Source: an uncultured Flavobacteriales bacterium (GTDB taxonomy: Bacteria; Bacteroidota; Bacteroidia; Palsa-965). Taken from it: DNA of 12,387 nt. The translations under genes were made by a program, and so were the position numbers. Below the pieces are notes generated by a model. The model saw nothing but the letters and a program-made list of their open reading frames with translations. It had not been told where the DNA came from and made no database searches. This document shows, in pieces, positions 5,739 to 12,387 of this stretch. The DNA lies in the NCBI GenBank assembly GCA_946478675.1, contig CAMLEF010000105.1:1-12387 (forward strand), written 5' to 3'. Within the stretch, counting starts at the first letter, position 1. Each line of letters starts with the position of its first letter.

Positions 5739-7058
5739 TCAATCGCCCCAGGGATAGGTTTCCGGCATCTGGTGCCCGTCGGGAAGAATATGCAGCGGGT
5801 GCAGCGCGGTTGTTTCATCGAAAAACACAAACGCTTCGTATCGATGCGGGATGATGCTGGGAACATAATTTCCCCACTGTTCGATTTCCGGGTTGTACAC
5901 GACACCGATTGCGCGATGGCCGATCGGGTGATTGAAAAGTTTGCTGCGCAGCAGGTCGTGGCAAAGCAGCAGCTTCGGGTAAGCACCGGCTTCGTGCAAT
6001 AAACCTTCCCACGTATAACCCGGCGCCGGCGGTAACGGCAATCGCCTCATCGTATCGTTCCATTCGCGGCCGGCAATCACCGACCCTTTGTACGAGCCGA
6101 AGCCCACACGCACCACGCCGTCTGCATCGTATGCTTCCTTGACAAGCTGCCCGATGTTGATCATGCCCTGTCGCGACATCTGCGTGGCCCGCGCATCACC
6201 GATGTGCGTGTTGTGTTCCCAGATGATGACTTTGGAAAGCGGCCCGTGAAAATCGACGAGGCGATGCAGCGTTTCAGACATGTGCCGGTCGCGGATGTTC
6301 CAGGAATCGGGACCGGCTTTGATCATGGCGCGGTAATAACGTTCTGCATTAACCGCTACATGCGCATTCTGCCCGACGCTGAGCACCGCTTCGTGATCGG
6401 TGTTGTAATAGGGAAGACGCTTGCGGATGTTGGCGAGCAACTGAATGACTTCTTCTTCGCAGGAAACGGGCAACGTGTAGGCGGCCTGCGCATAAGAACT
6501 TCCTTCTTCGTGGTAAGGCTCGAAACATTCCGCCACTCTTTCCACCGCGCGGAACATCGCAGGATCTTTTTGACGCATGTATTCCCGGATGAATGCAAAC
6601 GATTCCCAAAGACTGTAAACATCGAGGCCGTAAAATCCGACGCGGCGATGATGCGGCAGCGGCTGGTTGTGCGCATGCAACCATTCGGCGAGCGCCACCG
6701 TTTCCCAGTTCGCCCACATCCACGTTGGCCAGCGATTGAATGCCTTCAGCACTTCCTTCGCGTTTTTGCCGGCGTCCGGATAACCTTTCACGTAACGGTT
6801 CAGGCTGTAGCAATCGGGCCAGTCGCCTTCCACCGCGAGGAATGAAAAATTCTTTTCCGCGATCAGCCGTTTGGTAATGCGCGTGCGCCAGGTGTAATAT
6901 TCATGCGTTCCATGCGACGCTTCTCCCAGCAGCACAAACCGCGAATCGCCGATCAGGTTGATCAGCGGATCGAGATCAGCGGAAGTGTGTATCGGGAATT
7001 CAACTTCCCTGACCACGTCGATTGCCGATCGTGTTTCGGAGTTATGGTGCGTTTTCAT
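5739..7058 (-). CDS. Erythromycin-esterase-family protein
   Basis: A 439-residue member of the erythromycin esterase (Ere/succinoglycan biosynthesis) superfamily, with no signal peptide. Conserved elements are visible in order: FVLLGEASHGTHEYY (41-55, with E46 and catalytic-type H49), VEGDWPDCY (76-84, E77), GFYGLDVYSLWES (141-153), RDRHM (256-260) and WEHNTHIGDAR (280-290). True EreA/EreB hydrolyse the macrolide lactone, but most chromosomal members have unknown substrates, so resistance should not be assumed. The ATG at 7058 (MKTHHN) is chosen over 7115 because the added 19 residues are Arg-rich and unlike family starts. The gene is divergent from the receiver–FNR regulator and its upstream region carries an FNR-type box, so redox or nitrosative control is possible. 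Confidence 0.9.
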   Translation of the reverse strand: MKTHHNSETRSAIDVVREVEFPIHTSADLDPLINLIGDSRFVLLGEASHGTHEYYTWRTRITKRLIAEKNFSFLAVEGDWPDCYSLNRYVKGYPDAGKNAKEVLKAFNRWPTWMWANWETVALAEWLHAHNQPLPHHRRVGFYGLDVYSLWESFAFIREYMRQKDPAMFRAVERVAECFEPYHEEGSSYAQAAYTLPVSCEEEVIQLLANIRKRLPYYNTDHEAVLSVGQNAHVAVNAERYYRAMIKAGPDSWNIRDRHMSETLHRLVDFHGPLSKVIIWEHNTHIGDARATQMSRQGMINIGQLVKEAYDADGVVRVGFGSYKGSVIAGREWNDTMRRLPLPPAPGYTWEGLLHEAGAYPKLLLCHDLLRSKLFNHPIGHRAIGVVYNPEIEQWGNYVPSIIPHRYEAFVFFDETTALHPLHILPDGHQMPETYPWGD

Positions 7059-7178
7059 CCTGGTAAAAAAAGAAGTTGGGAATGATCCGTTGCAGGATTT
7101 CCTTCGTGCGTGCACTTATTGAAAGCAAAGCTGGCTACAAAGTGACGTGCCGTTCAATGGCACACGTCCCGGAAATGC

Positions 7179-7192
7179 TTGATCTTCATCAA
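7179..7192. promoter_or_regulatory. FNR-type operator TTGAT-CTTC-ATCAA
   Basis: TTGATCTTCATCAA is a perfect match to the classical FNR consensus TTGAT-N4-ATCAA. It lies between two divergent genes, 121 bases from the Ere-like start and 312 bases from the regulator start. The adjacent regulator has the FNR-type recognition pattern E-x-x-S-R, so autoregulation or control of the Ere-like gene is a reasonable inference. Confidence 0.65.
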
Positions 7193-7348
7193 TAGTCCGG
7201 GGTTTATATACATATTGATTATTTAGTTTAAATAATTATTTGTTTTAATTAGTATCCAATACACCTTGCGCGATGTGAGTTTTGGTTGTATCTTTTCCAA
7301 GAAAAGAAGTGATTAAGATCATACAGAGTCATGATGAATTACCACAAT

Positions 7349-7360
7349 TGAGAATTCTCA
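7349..7360. promoter_or_regulatory. 12-bp perfect palindrome TGAGAATTCTCA
   Basis: A self-complementary 12-mer in the long leader of the regulator gene. It could be a dimer binding site, but no protein can be assigned to it. Confidence 0.35.
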
Positions 7361-7503
7361 TGGATATTAATTTCGTTTATCAAGAAGGAGGGACGTAAGC
7401 TTACCCGGGCATCCTACGTTGACAGATTATTTCCCTCACGGCTTTAATTCCCCCCATATTAGTGCCGGAAGACAGTTTTGTTTCACTACAAAAAAACTCT
7501 TCC

Positions 7504-8559
7504 ATGAGCGACAAGGTCCTGATTATTGAAGACAACCAGGAGTTGCGTGAAAACGCTGCTGAGCTCCTTCAGCTTTCTGGTTATGAAGTGCAGGTGGCAG
7601 CCAACGGTCGCGAAGGCCTGATGCAATTAAGAAAAAGCCAGGCCGACCTGATCCTTTGCGACATTATGATGCCGGAGCTGGATGGATTCGGCGTACTGCG
7701 GGCGATCCGCAACATTCCCGAGCTCGTAGGCATACCGCTTGTCTTTATGACTTCCAAAGCGGAACGATCGGATTTCAGGAAAGGAATGGATCTCGGCGCA
7801 GATGATTATCTCATCAAACCGTTCTCCGGGGACGAGCTGTTGCGGGTAGTGCATGCACGACTGGAACGAAGCCGTTTGTTGCAGCAAAAAATAATTGCGG
7901 TGAACGATGACCTCGACGCCCTGATGAAAAGCGCGCAGGACATTCTCAACTCTTCGCTGTTTTCCAGTCATCGCGAGACCAAGCGTTTCCGGAAGCGGGA
8001 TAACATCTATATGGAAGGCGATACCGGCACGTATTTGTATTATGTAATTTCAGGTAAAGTAAAAACCTACCGCGCCAATTCGGAAGGAAAAGAATACATG
8101 ACCGGCCTGTACCTCGGCGGCGATTTCTTCGGCCACTTCGCGATCATCCATGATACGAGCCGTCGCGAATCGGCCGTCGCGCTGGAAGATTCTGAGATGG
8201 CATTATTTCCGAAACAGGAATTTCAACGCTGGCTGGCTTCCGACAAATCGTTTTCACTGCAGTTTATCGTCTCGGTGATGAAGAGCCTGGACGAAGCGGA
8301 ACAGCGGATGCTGAAGCTGGCGTATGATTCGACACGAAGCCGGGTAGCGGAAGCCCTGCTCTTCCTGTTCCGGAAATACCGCGCCAAGGACGGCGATACG
8401 ATCCCGCTGAGCCGCGAGAATCTTTCGGCGCTTGCCGGCATCTCTCCTGAATCCGCAAGCCGCAATCTCAGCGATTTCCGCGATGAAGGCGTCATCGAAA
8501 CGTATCATGGCTCCGTCAAGCTCTGCAGCATCTACAAGCTGGAACACCTGCGCTACTGA
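7504..8559 (+). CDS. Receiver–FNR/CRP fusion transcription regulator
   Basis: A 351-residue cytoplasmic regulator. Residues 1-122 are a CheY-like receiver with acidic pair E9/D10, phospho-acceptor D53 (ILCDIMMPELDG), T83 and K105 (LIKPF). A helical linker (about 125-155) leads to a cyclic-nucleotide-binding-type barrel (about 158-245) and a CRP-type winged helix (about 275-345). The barrel has GGDFFGHFAI...SRRESAVAL where cAMP-binding CRPs have FGE...RSA; the Glu is His211, so cAMP binding is doubtful. No N-terminal FNR cysteine cluster exists. The recognition helix SPESASRNL has E316-x-x-S319-R320, the FNR pattern. The ATG at 7504 is chosen because the receiver's first strand starts there; an upstream GTG (7462) adds 14 unlike residues. 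No histidine kinase is encoded nearby. Confidence 0.93.
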   Translation: MSDKVLIIEDNQELRENAAELLQLSGYEVQVAANGREGLMQLRKSQADLILCDIMMPELDGFGVLRAIRNIPELVGIPLVFMTSKAERSDFRKGMDLGADDYLIKPFSGDELLRVVHARLERSRLLQQKIIAVNDDLDALMKSAQDILNSSLFSSHRETKRFRKRDNIYMEGDTGTYLYYVISGKVKTYRANSEGKEYMTGLYLGGDFFGHFAIIHDTSRRESAVALEDSEMALFPKQEFQRWLASDKSFSLQFIVSVMKSLDEAEQRMLKLAYDSTRSRVAEALLFLFRKYRAKDGDTIPLSRENLSALAGISPESASRNLSDFRDEGVIETYHGSVKLCSIYKLEHLRY

Positions 8560-8594
8560 AAATAAAAACCCGGATCAGCTCCGGGCTTTTATTT
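8560..8594. terminator. Bidirectional terminator between convergent genes
   Basis: The core stem CCCGGA/TCCGGG (8569-8574 and 8580-8585) with loop TCAGC is extended by an A-rich arm (8560-8567) pairing with a T-rich arm (8587-8594), with one A/C mismatch. It starts right after the regulator's stop and 13 bases before the end of the BON gene, so it can serve both strands. Confidence 0.88.
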
Positions 8595-8607
8595 CTTAAT
8601 ACGATTC

Positions 8608-9276
8608 TCACAGCGCATACACTTCAGTTTGGATCTCCAGCCTGTTGTCGACGGCGCGGACTCCGGGAGCCAGCCACGCGGCGCGTTCTGCGTCTTGTTT
8701 CTCCTGGTACGAGCGGACCTTGCCTTTGAGCGTTACTTTGTCGCCCGAGGTTTCGATGACGATCTTTTCCGCATCGACCGTAGCGCTGCGGTGAAACGCG
8801 CGGTTGATCTGGAACTTGATGTCTTTCGCTTCGATCACGGGAGCGATAATGATGTTGTTGATCACGCCTTTCACACCGGTGAGGTTTTCTACGGCATCGC
8901 GCGCGACGGTCTTCTGGAAATCCCATTCCACTTTTCCGTCGAGCGTCACCCAGCCGTCTTCCACTTTGATGTGGATCTTGTCTTCCTGGATAGCGGTGTG
9001 CCATTTCAGCGCATTCAACACGGCCGCGGCAAGATCGGAATCGCTTTTCCGGCTGTTCGGCAAAAGTCGGATGCTGAGTTCCTCCGCCACAGCGCGAACG
9101 CCCTGGATATTTTTCGCCGCGTTTTCCGCCGCAATTTTTTTCGAATAAGAATCGACAGTGCCGTACAGCGTCACCACGCCGTCTTTTGCGGACACGCCGA
9201 TCTCGCTGGCTTTGAGAAAAGGCTGCCACTTCAATTCATCCATGACATCCTGCTGGATTTGTGCATCGGTTTTCAT
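8608..9276 (-). CDS. Triple BON-domain protein
   Basis: A 222-residue protein made of three BON domains, at about 4-70, 79-147 and 152-218. Each has the pattern of a helix, then (D/E)(G/K)xVTLxGxV, then an alpha segment with A..AA, then GV(R/K)(A/G)V.N. BON domains are thought to bind phospholipid or peptidoglycan surfaces; relatives include OsmY and general-stress BON proteins. With the ATG at 9276 (MKTDAQIQQDV) there is no signal peptide, which suggests a cytoplasmic location or export without a classical signal. A start at 9345 would add a short, Lys-rich, poorly hydrophobic stretch that is not a convincing signal or lipobox. An A-rich AAAAAAGAAC precedes the chosen ATG. It is monocistronic and faces the regulator tail to tail. 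Stress function is inferred from family only. Confidence 0.9.
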   Translation of the reverse strand: MKTDAQIQQDVMDELKWQPFLKASEIGVSAKDGVVTLYGTVDSYSKKIAAENAAKNIQGVRAVAEELSIRLLPNSRKSDSDLAAAVLNALKWHTAIQEDKIHIKVEDGWVTLDGKVEWDFQKTVARDAVENLTGVKGVINNIIIAPVIEAKDIKFQINRAFHRSATVDAEKIVIETSGDKVTLKGKVRSYQEKQDAERAAWLAPGVRAVDNRLEIQTEVYAL

Positions 9277-9393
9277 GTTCTTTTTTGTTTTGGTTTTAGA
9301 ACAAAGAAATACCGAAACGCACCCCGCTGCGAAGGCATCCGTCAATGGCAGGAGTGATTGTTGGCAGGCGATTGAAAATTCAATGATTCAAAC

Positions 9394-9408
9394 ATTCAAC
9401 TATTCTTT
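9394..9408 (+). repeat. Short intergenic repeat, copy 2
   Basis: Identical 15-mer to 1819-1833, within an AT-rich spacer of TTCAA words (9371-9412) between the secreted-protein stop and the BON gene start. On the minus strand it lies just downstream of the secreted protein's stop. Confidence 0.6.
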
Positions 9409-9422
9409 TCATCGCCATCTCA

Positions 9423-10466
9423 TCAGGGTTGCATCCGCAACGTCAGGTAGCGTTCTGCTCGAAAACATTCCTGGTACGGTGTAAAATCAAAATGATCTTT
9501 TACCAGCTGTTGTTCCAATTGCTCCGGTTGCAGCCAAATGATTTTTCCGCTGGACAAAAGAATGCCGTAAGCGGAAACGACACGCGTGTAATTCATGAAC
9601 GGCGCGGGCAAATATGAATTGCGAACGGATGAAGCAGGCGAGGGGATCCACTTCTCGAGGATTACGAATGAAACTGGCTGGTTATAAAGTCGGATTGGAG
9701 CATAAATGAATGTTCCTGGGTTGTAAGGGTCTTCAAGAGTATTGGTGCTATCCCAGCTGAGGAACGATTCATTGATCTGTTGCATTGTAAGTTTCTTGTC
9801 GAGCGAAGAATTGCAGTAAGCGTTGATCTGTCCGGAAAGCAATTCGTCCTCGCCCTGTTTCGCGAGATGCCGGTAATCTGCTTGCGGGAGATATTCATTC
9901 GAATCATTGATGAAACGGACCACACGTACGATCGTGTCTCCGTTAACTTTTCCGCCGAGGATCGCAGCCAATTGATCGCGACAAATCTGTTTTGTGCGAT
10001 CGACCTCCTGCGGCGACAACACTTTCGGATAATCGCATAGTGGTAAAGTGGCGAGCAATCGTTTCGCAGGAATGTAGGTTCCGGGATTATTGGGATCCTC
10101 CATCGTCACGTGCAGGTAAGGGTTCAGCGCCATCACGCTGACGGTATCCGCATTCCTGTTTTCGCGAAGGATCAAATGAAATTCTCCGGTGCCGCTGTGC
10201 GATGGAAAAGAATCCTTGATGCAGTATTTCCATTCGGCAAGCGACATTCGCACCCGGAATTCAATGTCCAGCGAAGGATTGTCGTAAACCCGCACGTTGC
10301 CGGAATCCGCCGCATGCCAGACGCGGTTTTCCATTCGCAGAAGAAATGCTCTGTCGCAGGTATCGGTGATCGTGCGGTTGAATTCGCTGAAGTAATAACC
10401 GGAACGCTGGGCCTGCGCGTTAAGCAACAGCAGAAGCGAACCGAAGAGCAGTAAAAGCCGTTTCAT
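9423..10466 (-). CDS. Secreted protein of unknown function with an internal duplication
   Basis: I do not recognise this family with confidence. The 347 residues begin with a clear signal peptide (MKRLLLLFGSLLLLLNAQA, cleavage likely before Q20), so the protein is periplasmic or exported. Two related units are visible. Unit one has SGNVRVYDNPSLD (55-67) and later EDPNNPGTYIPAKRL (123-137). Unit two has SGQINAYCNSSLD (211-223) and later EDPYNPGTFIYAPIRL (245-260). The 'GxIxAYxxxxLD ... T' pattern faintly recalls GldN/PorN of the type IX secretion system, but the resemblance is too weak to name it. There is no lipobox, membrane segment or C-terminal sorting domain. It sits alone, downstream of gdhA, from which a terminator separates it. 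Confidence 0.82.
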   Translation of the reverse strand: MKRLLLLFGSLLLLLNAQAQRSGYYFSEFNRTITDTCDRAFLLRMENRVWHAADSGNVRVYDNPSLDIEFRVRMSLAEWKYCIKDSFPSHSGTGEFHLILRENRNADTVSVMALNPYLHVTMEDPNNPGTYIPAKRLLATLPLCDYPKVLSPQEVDRTKQICRDQLAAILGGKVNGDTIVRVVRFINDSNEYLPQADYRHLAKQGEDELLSGQINAYCNSSLDKKLTMQQINESFLSWDSTNTLEDPYNPGTFIYAPIRLYNQPVSFVILEKWIPSPASSVRNSYLPAPFMNYTRVVSAYGILLSSGKIIWLQPEQLEQQLVKDHFDFTPYQECFRAERYLTLRMQP

Positions 10467-10602
10467 ACCAGCTTAATCCGTTGGAGGACGAAAAGTAACC
10501 CGGCGTATTGAAAAATTCGAGCAATTCCCCGATTGTTTAGATGTAGTTGAACCATTAGCAATCTCATGCAACAAGTTCCCGACTACGCTCGAACAACGGA
10601 AT

Positions 10603-10636
10603 AAAAAAACGCTCCCCGTGAAGAGAGCGTTTTCTT
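10603..10636 (-). terminator. Terminator of glutamate dehydrogenase gene
   Basis: AAAACGCTC (10606-10614) pairs with GAGCGTTTT (10625-10633) across a 10-nt loop. Read on the minus strand the stem is followed by a run of seven T (about 10609 down to 10603). It begins about 20 bases after the gdhA stop. Confidence 0.87.
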
Positions 10637-10654
10637 TTTTATCGCGAACTACCA

Positions 10655-11953
10655 TTAGTAGTTGCCTTTGTATTTGATCGCTTTGTCCAGCTTCTTCAGC
10701 GCGGTGATGTAAGCGCCGATACGCATGCTGGTCTTGAACTGCTGGGCGTTGTACCAAACATTCTCGAAAGCAGCCGACATCGAGGTGTCGTGCTTTGCGT
10801 TGACTTCGTCTTCCGTCCAGTAGTGGCCGTATTTGTTCTGTACCCATTCGAAGTAAGAAACCGTAACGCCGCCGCCGTTCGCGAGAACGTCCGGAACAAC
10901 TACGATGCCTTTGTCGTTGAGGATCTGGTCAGCGCTGGCTTCCGTCGGGCCGTTTGCGCCTTCGACGATGAGCTTCGCTTTGATGTCGTTGGCGTTCGCA
11001 GCGGTGATCACACCCTGGATAGCTGCCGGCACGAGCAGGTCGACACTTGCGGTGAGCAGGTCGTTGTTGGAGATCTCGTCTCCGCCTTTGAAGCCTTTCA
11101 GGATGTTGCCGTTTTCTGCGGCGAACTTCAGCGCTGCGTCGATGTTGATGCCGTTCGCATTGTAGAATGCTGCGGTATGGTCGGAGATCGCAACGATCTT
11201 GATGTTTTTGGAAGCGAGGAGACGCGCGGCATGCGAACCGACGTTGCCGAAGCCTTGTACAGCTGCGGTCGCCGTCTTGTGGTTGATGCCGACTTTCTTC
11301 ATCGCAGCGAGGGAAGCGACCATTACGCCGCGGCCGGTTGCTGCTTCACGTCCTTTGGAAGCGCCAAGCGTGATCGGTTTGCCGGTTACAACTCCGGGGC
11401 AATCTTCGCCTTTGATGCGGTTGAACTCGTCGAGGAGCCACGCCATTTCACGTTTGCCGGTGCCCATGTCGGGAGCCGGAACGTCTTTGTTTTCGCCGAA
11501 GATATCGGCCATGGCGCGGGTATAAGCACGGGTGAGGCGCTCGAGTTCGCCTACCGACATTTTGCGGGGATCGCATTTGATGCCGCCTTTACCGCCGCCG
11601 TAGGGCAGGTTGGCGATTGCGCACTTCACGGTCATCCATGCGGCGAGCGCACGAACTTCATCCGAATTCACGTCCATCGCATAACGGATGCCGCCTTTCG
11701 AGGGGCCGAGGTGCGTGGAGTGTACGGTGCGGTAACCTTCAAATACTTTGACCGAGCCATCGTCCATTTTGATGGGAAGGCTCACGGCTACTTCCTTTTT
11801 GGGGTGACGGAGGATCTCCGCAACTTCCGGTGATAATCCGAATAATTCTGCGGCTTTGTCGAGGCGGGCGAGGACGGCGTCGAACATACTGTCATGCTGC
11901 ACCTGTCCGTTTGCATTAGAGGTTTCTGCTGCCTTCTTAGTGGTCGTAGCCAT
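10655..11953 (-). CDS. gdhA: Glutamate dehydrogenase (Glu/Leu/Phe/Val dehydrogenase family)
   Basis: Reversible oxidative deamination of glutamate to 2-oxoglutarate and ammonium, linking carbon and nitrogen metabolism in the cytoplasm. At 432 residues it has the length of the small hexameric class. The N-terminal dimerisation/substrate domain shows GPSKGGIR (83-90, K86), K110 in VKCAIANLPYGGGKGG with the catalytic-type Lys K122, and APDMGTG (160-166, D162). The C-terminal Rossmann domain has GFGNVGSHAARLL (234-246) and an acidic residue after the second strand (ISDH, D258), which would favour NAD, though cofactor use cannot be settled by eye. The first 20 residues (Thr/Lys/Asn-rich) look like an extension. 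The ATG at 11953 is the only start upstream of the conserved core. It is transcribed alone, with its own terminator and a long repeat-containing upstream spacer. Confidence 0.96.
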   Translation of the reverse strand: MATTTKKAAETSNANGQVQHDSMFDAVLARLDKAAELFGLSPEVAEILRHPKKEVAVSLPIKMDDGSVKVFEGYRTVHSTHLGPSKGGIRYAMDVNSDEVRALAAWMTVKCAIANLPYGGGKGGIKCDPRKMSVGELERLTRAYTRAMADIFGENKDVPAPDMGTGKREMAWLLDEFNRIKGEDCPGVVTGKPITLGASKGREAATGRGVMVASLAAMKKVGINHKTATAAVQGFGNVGSHAARLLASKNIKIVAISDHTAAFYNANGINIDAALKFAAENGNILKGFKGGDEISNNDLLTASVDLLVPAAIQGVITAANANDIKAKLIVEGANGPTEASADQILNDKGIVVVPDVLANGGGVTVSYFEWVQNKYGHYWTEDEVNAKHDTSMSAAFENVWYNAQQFKTSMRIGAYITALKKLDKAIKYKGNY

Positions 11954-12187
11954 AGCTATTTTTTAGATGAGACAATTGGGTGATTCGGGGGACGAATTTA
12001 AGGGTTTTTGCGGAAAACAGCTCCTTTCCTGAGCAGTATCACCTTCGCCACGGCATAGTGGAAATCGTTGCTTTTTAGGCCTTAATGCGTCGTTACGATT
12101 TGTTCGTCGTCCCGCAAATGGATTTCAAAGAAGAGGAATTACCGGAAGATTTTTCACGAAGAGGAAAGCGTTGCATGAAAATGAAAC

Positions 12188-12231
12188 CGCAAAGACGCAA
12201 AGTGCGCAAAGTTTTCCTTCGCGTCTTTGCG
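12188..12231. repeat. Inverted repeat CGCAAAGACGC / GCGTCTTTGCG
   Basis: The arms at 12188-12198 and 12221-12231 are perfectly complementary over 11 bp with a 22-nt loop that itself contains GCGCAAAG. CGCAAAG-type repeats recur in the spacers of many Bacteroidota genomes, so this is probably one copy of a dispersed family. Confidence 0.75.
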
Positions 12232-12264
12232 TCCTTATAGAGAACGAATCGTTGAGTATTATCC

Positions 12265-12323
12265 ATTGAACATTTGGCATTGTGCGTTCAAAAAATGTTC
12301 AATGCCAAACGCCCAATGTTCAA
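12265..12323. repeat. Nested inverted repeat of TTGAACA / TTTGGCATTG words
   Basis: TTTGGCATTG (12273-12282) pairs perfectly with CAATGCCAAA (12300-12309). Outside it TTGAACA (12266-12272) pairs with TGTTCAA (12317-12323), the right side carrying a 7-nt insertion. The word TGTTCAA also appears in the loop side (12297-12303). Confidence 0.75.
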
Positions 12324-12341
12324 TATTCAATTTGTAATTCG

Positions 12342-12387
12342 CTACTTCCCGATCTTCTTGAACAAATCCTCCTGGAACGTCGGGCCG
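12342..12387 (-). CDS. 3' end of an unidentified gene, 14 codons visible
   Basis: Read leftward from the window edge, the frame starting at 12386 gives GPTFQEDLFKKIGK and a TAG at 12344-12342. The amphipathic, Lys-ending tail looks like a real protein C-terminus and gives a sensible boundary to the repeat-filled spacer, but it is too short to identify. Other frames on this strand give less protein-like sequence. Confidence 0.5.
   Translation of the reverse strand, partial: GPTFQEDLFKKIGK

Larger units (their letters stand above)
7059..7503. other. 445-bp divergent control region
   Basis: No gene of credible length is seen here. The region contains a 5-bp inverted repeat GTGCC/GGCAC (7147-7151 and 7159-7163), the FNR-type box (7179-7192), a very AT-rich stretch (about 7203-7258) with the inverted repeat ATTATTT/AAATAAT (7218-7224 and 7230-7236), a TATCTTTT (7289-7296) that misses TAnnTTTG by one base with a TTG 20 bases upstream, a 12-bp palindrome (7349-7360), and a 12-codon open frame (7360-7398) with no sign of being real. 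The regulator would have a leader of roughly 200 nt if the TATCTTTT box is used. Confidence 0.6.
11954..12341. other. 388-bp intergenic region upstream of gdhA
   Basis: No gene was found on either strand. The half nearest gdhA must hold its promoter, but no clean TAnnTTTG was seen. The other half (12188-12323) is made of inverted repeats of kinds common between genes in Bacteroidota. No transcription terminator with a T run was seen for the partial gene at the right edge. Confidence 0.6.

Noticed and set aside
5739..7058. Macrolide resistance gene
   Set aside because: Only family-level motifs of the erythromycin esterase superfamily are seen. Most chromosomal members have unknown substrates, and nothing around it suggests a mobile resistance cassette.
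7360..7398. 12-codon leader peptide (MDINFVYQEGGT) upstream of the regulator
   Set aside because: It has no ribosome binding site, no run of regulatory codons and no attenuator-like hairpin after it, so chance is the simpler explanation.
10790..11833. 347-codon + strand frame opposite gdhA
   Set aside because: It is antisense to a textbook glutamate dehydrogenase and has no domain of its own.
1..12387. CRISPR arrays, insertion sequences, phage genes, tRNA or rRNA genes
   Set aside because: No regularly spaced direct repeats, transposase or integrase motifs, tRNA cloverleaf or rRNA sequence were found by eye on either strand.

Overview
The window looks like a piece of a Bacteroidota chromosome, probably a free-living or environmental member of the Chitinophagales/Sphingobacteriales type. 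Several things point there: a stand-alone MnmD, an outer-membrane PD40–OmpA protein of the kind found with type IX secretion, start codons preceded by A-rich stretches instead of strong Shine-Dalgarno sites, matches to the Bacteroidota promoter box TAnnTTTG, and short intergenic repeats of the CGCAAAGACGC and TGTTCAATG kinds. The genus cannot be named from this sequence. Both ends cut through genes.

Layout. From 2 to 1794 (+) lies the 3' part of a PD40/OmpA-domain protein, overlapping a small gene of unknown function by ATGA. After a 24-bp hairpin comes mnmD (1930-2601, +), which meets a minus-strand cluster tail to tail with a 4-nt overlap. Read in its own direction, that cluster is polX (from 5192), a 68-residue proline/glutamate-rich protein (from 3441) and a COG1926-type phosphoribosyltransferase (from 3233), with almost no spacing. 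The region 5193-5738 holds divergent promoter-like boxes and, on the + strand, a probable structured small RNA of about 213 nt ending in a strong terminator. An erythromycin-esterase-family protein (5739-7058, -) and a receiver–FNR fusion regulator (7504-8559, +) are divergent around a 445-bp control region that contains a perfect FNR-type box and a 12-bp palindrome. A bidirectional hairpin separates the regulator from a three-BON-domain protein (8608-9276, -). Next come a secreted protein of unknown function with an internal duplication (9423-10466, -) and glutamate dehydrogenase (10655-11953, -) with its own terminator. The last 430 bases are non-coding repeat DNA and the last 14 codons of another minus-strand gene.

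How the genes fit together. polX and mnmD are housekeeping DNA repair and tRNA modification genes. The receiver–FNR regulator, the Ere-like protein and the BON protein look like a stress or envelope-response neighbourhood. The regulator's recognition helix has the FNR-type E-x-x-S-R pattern, and the TTGAT-N4-ATCAA box in its upstream region is the site that helix would be expected to read.

The observations most worth checking are four. First, an in-frame TGA truncates polX 20 codons before what looks like its ancestral end; that ancestral end overlaps the next gene's ATG perfectly. Second, there is the candidate small RNA, whose predicted 5' end coincides with the start of its closing stem. 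Third, the FNR box pairs with the FNR-type regulator. Fourth, a 14-bp inverted repeat at the extreme left edge may be an assembly fold-back.
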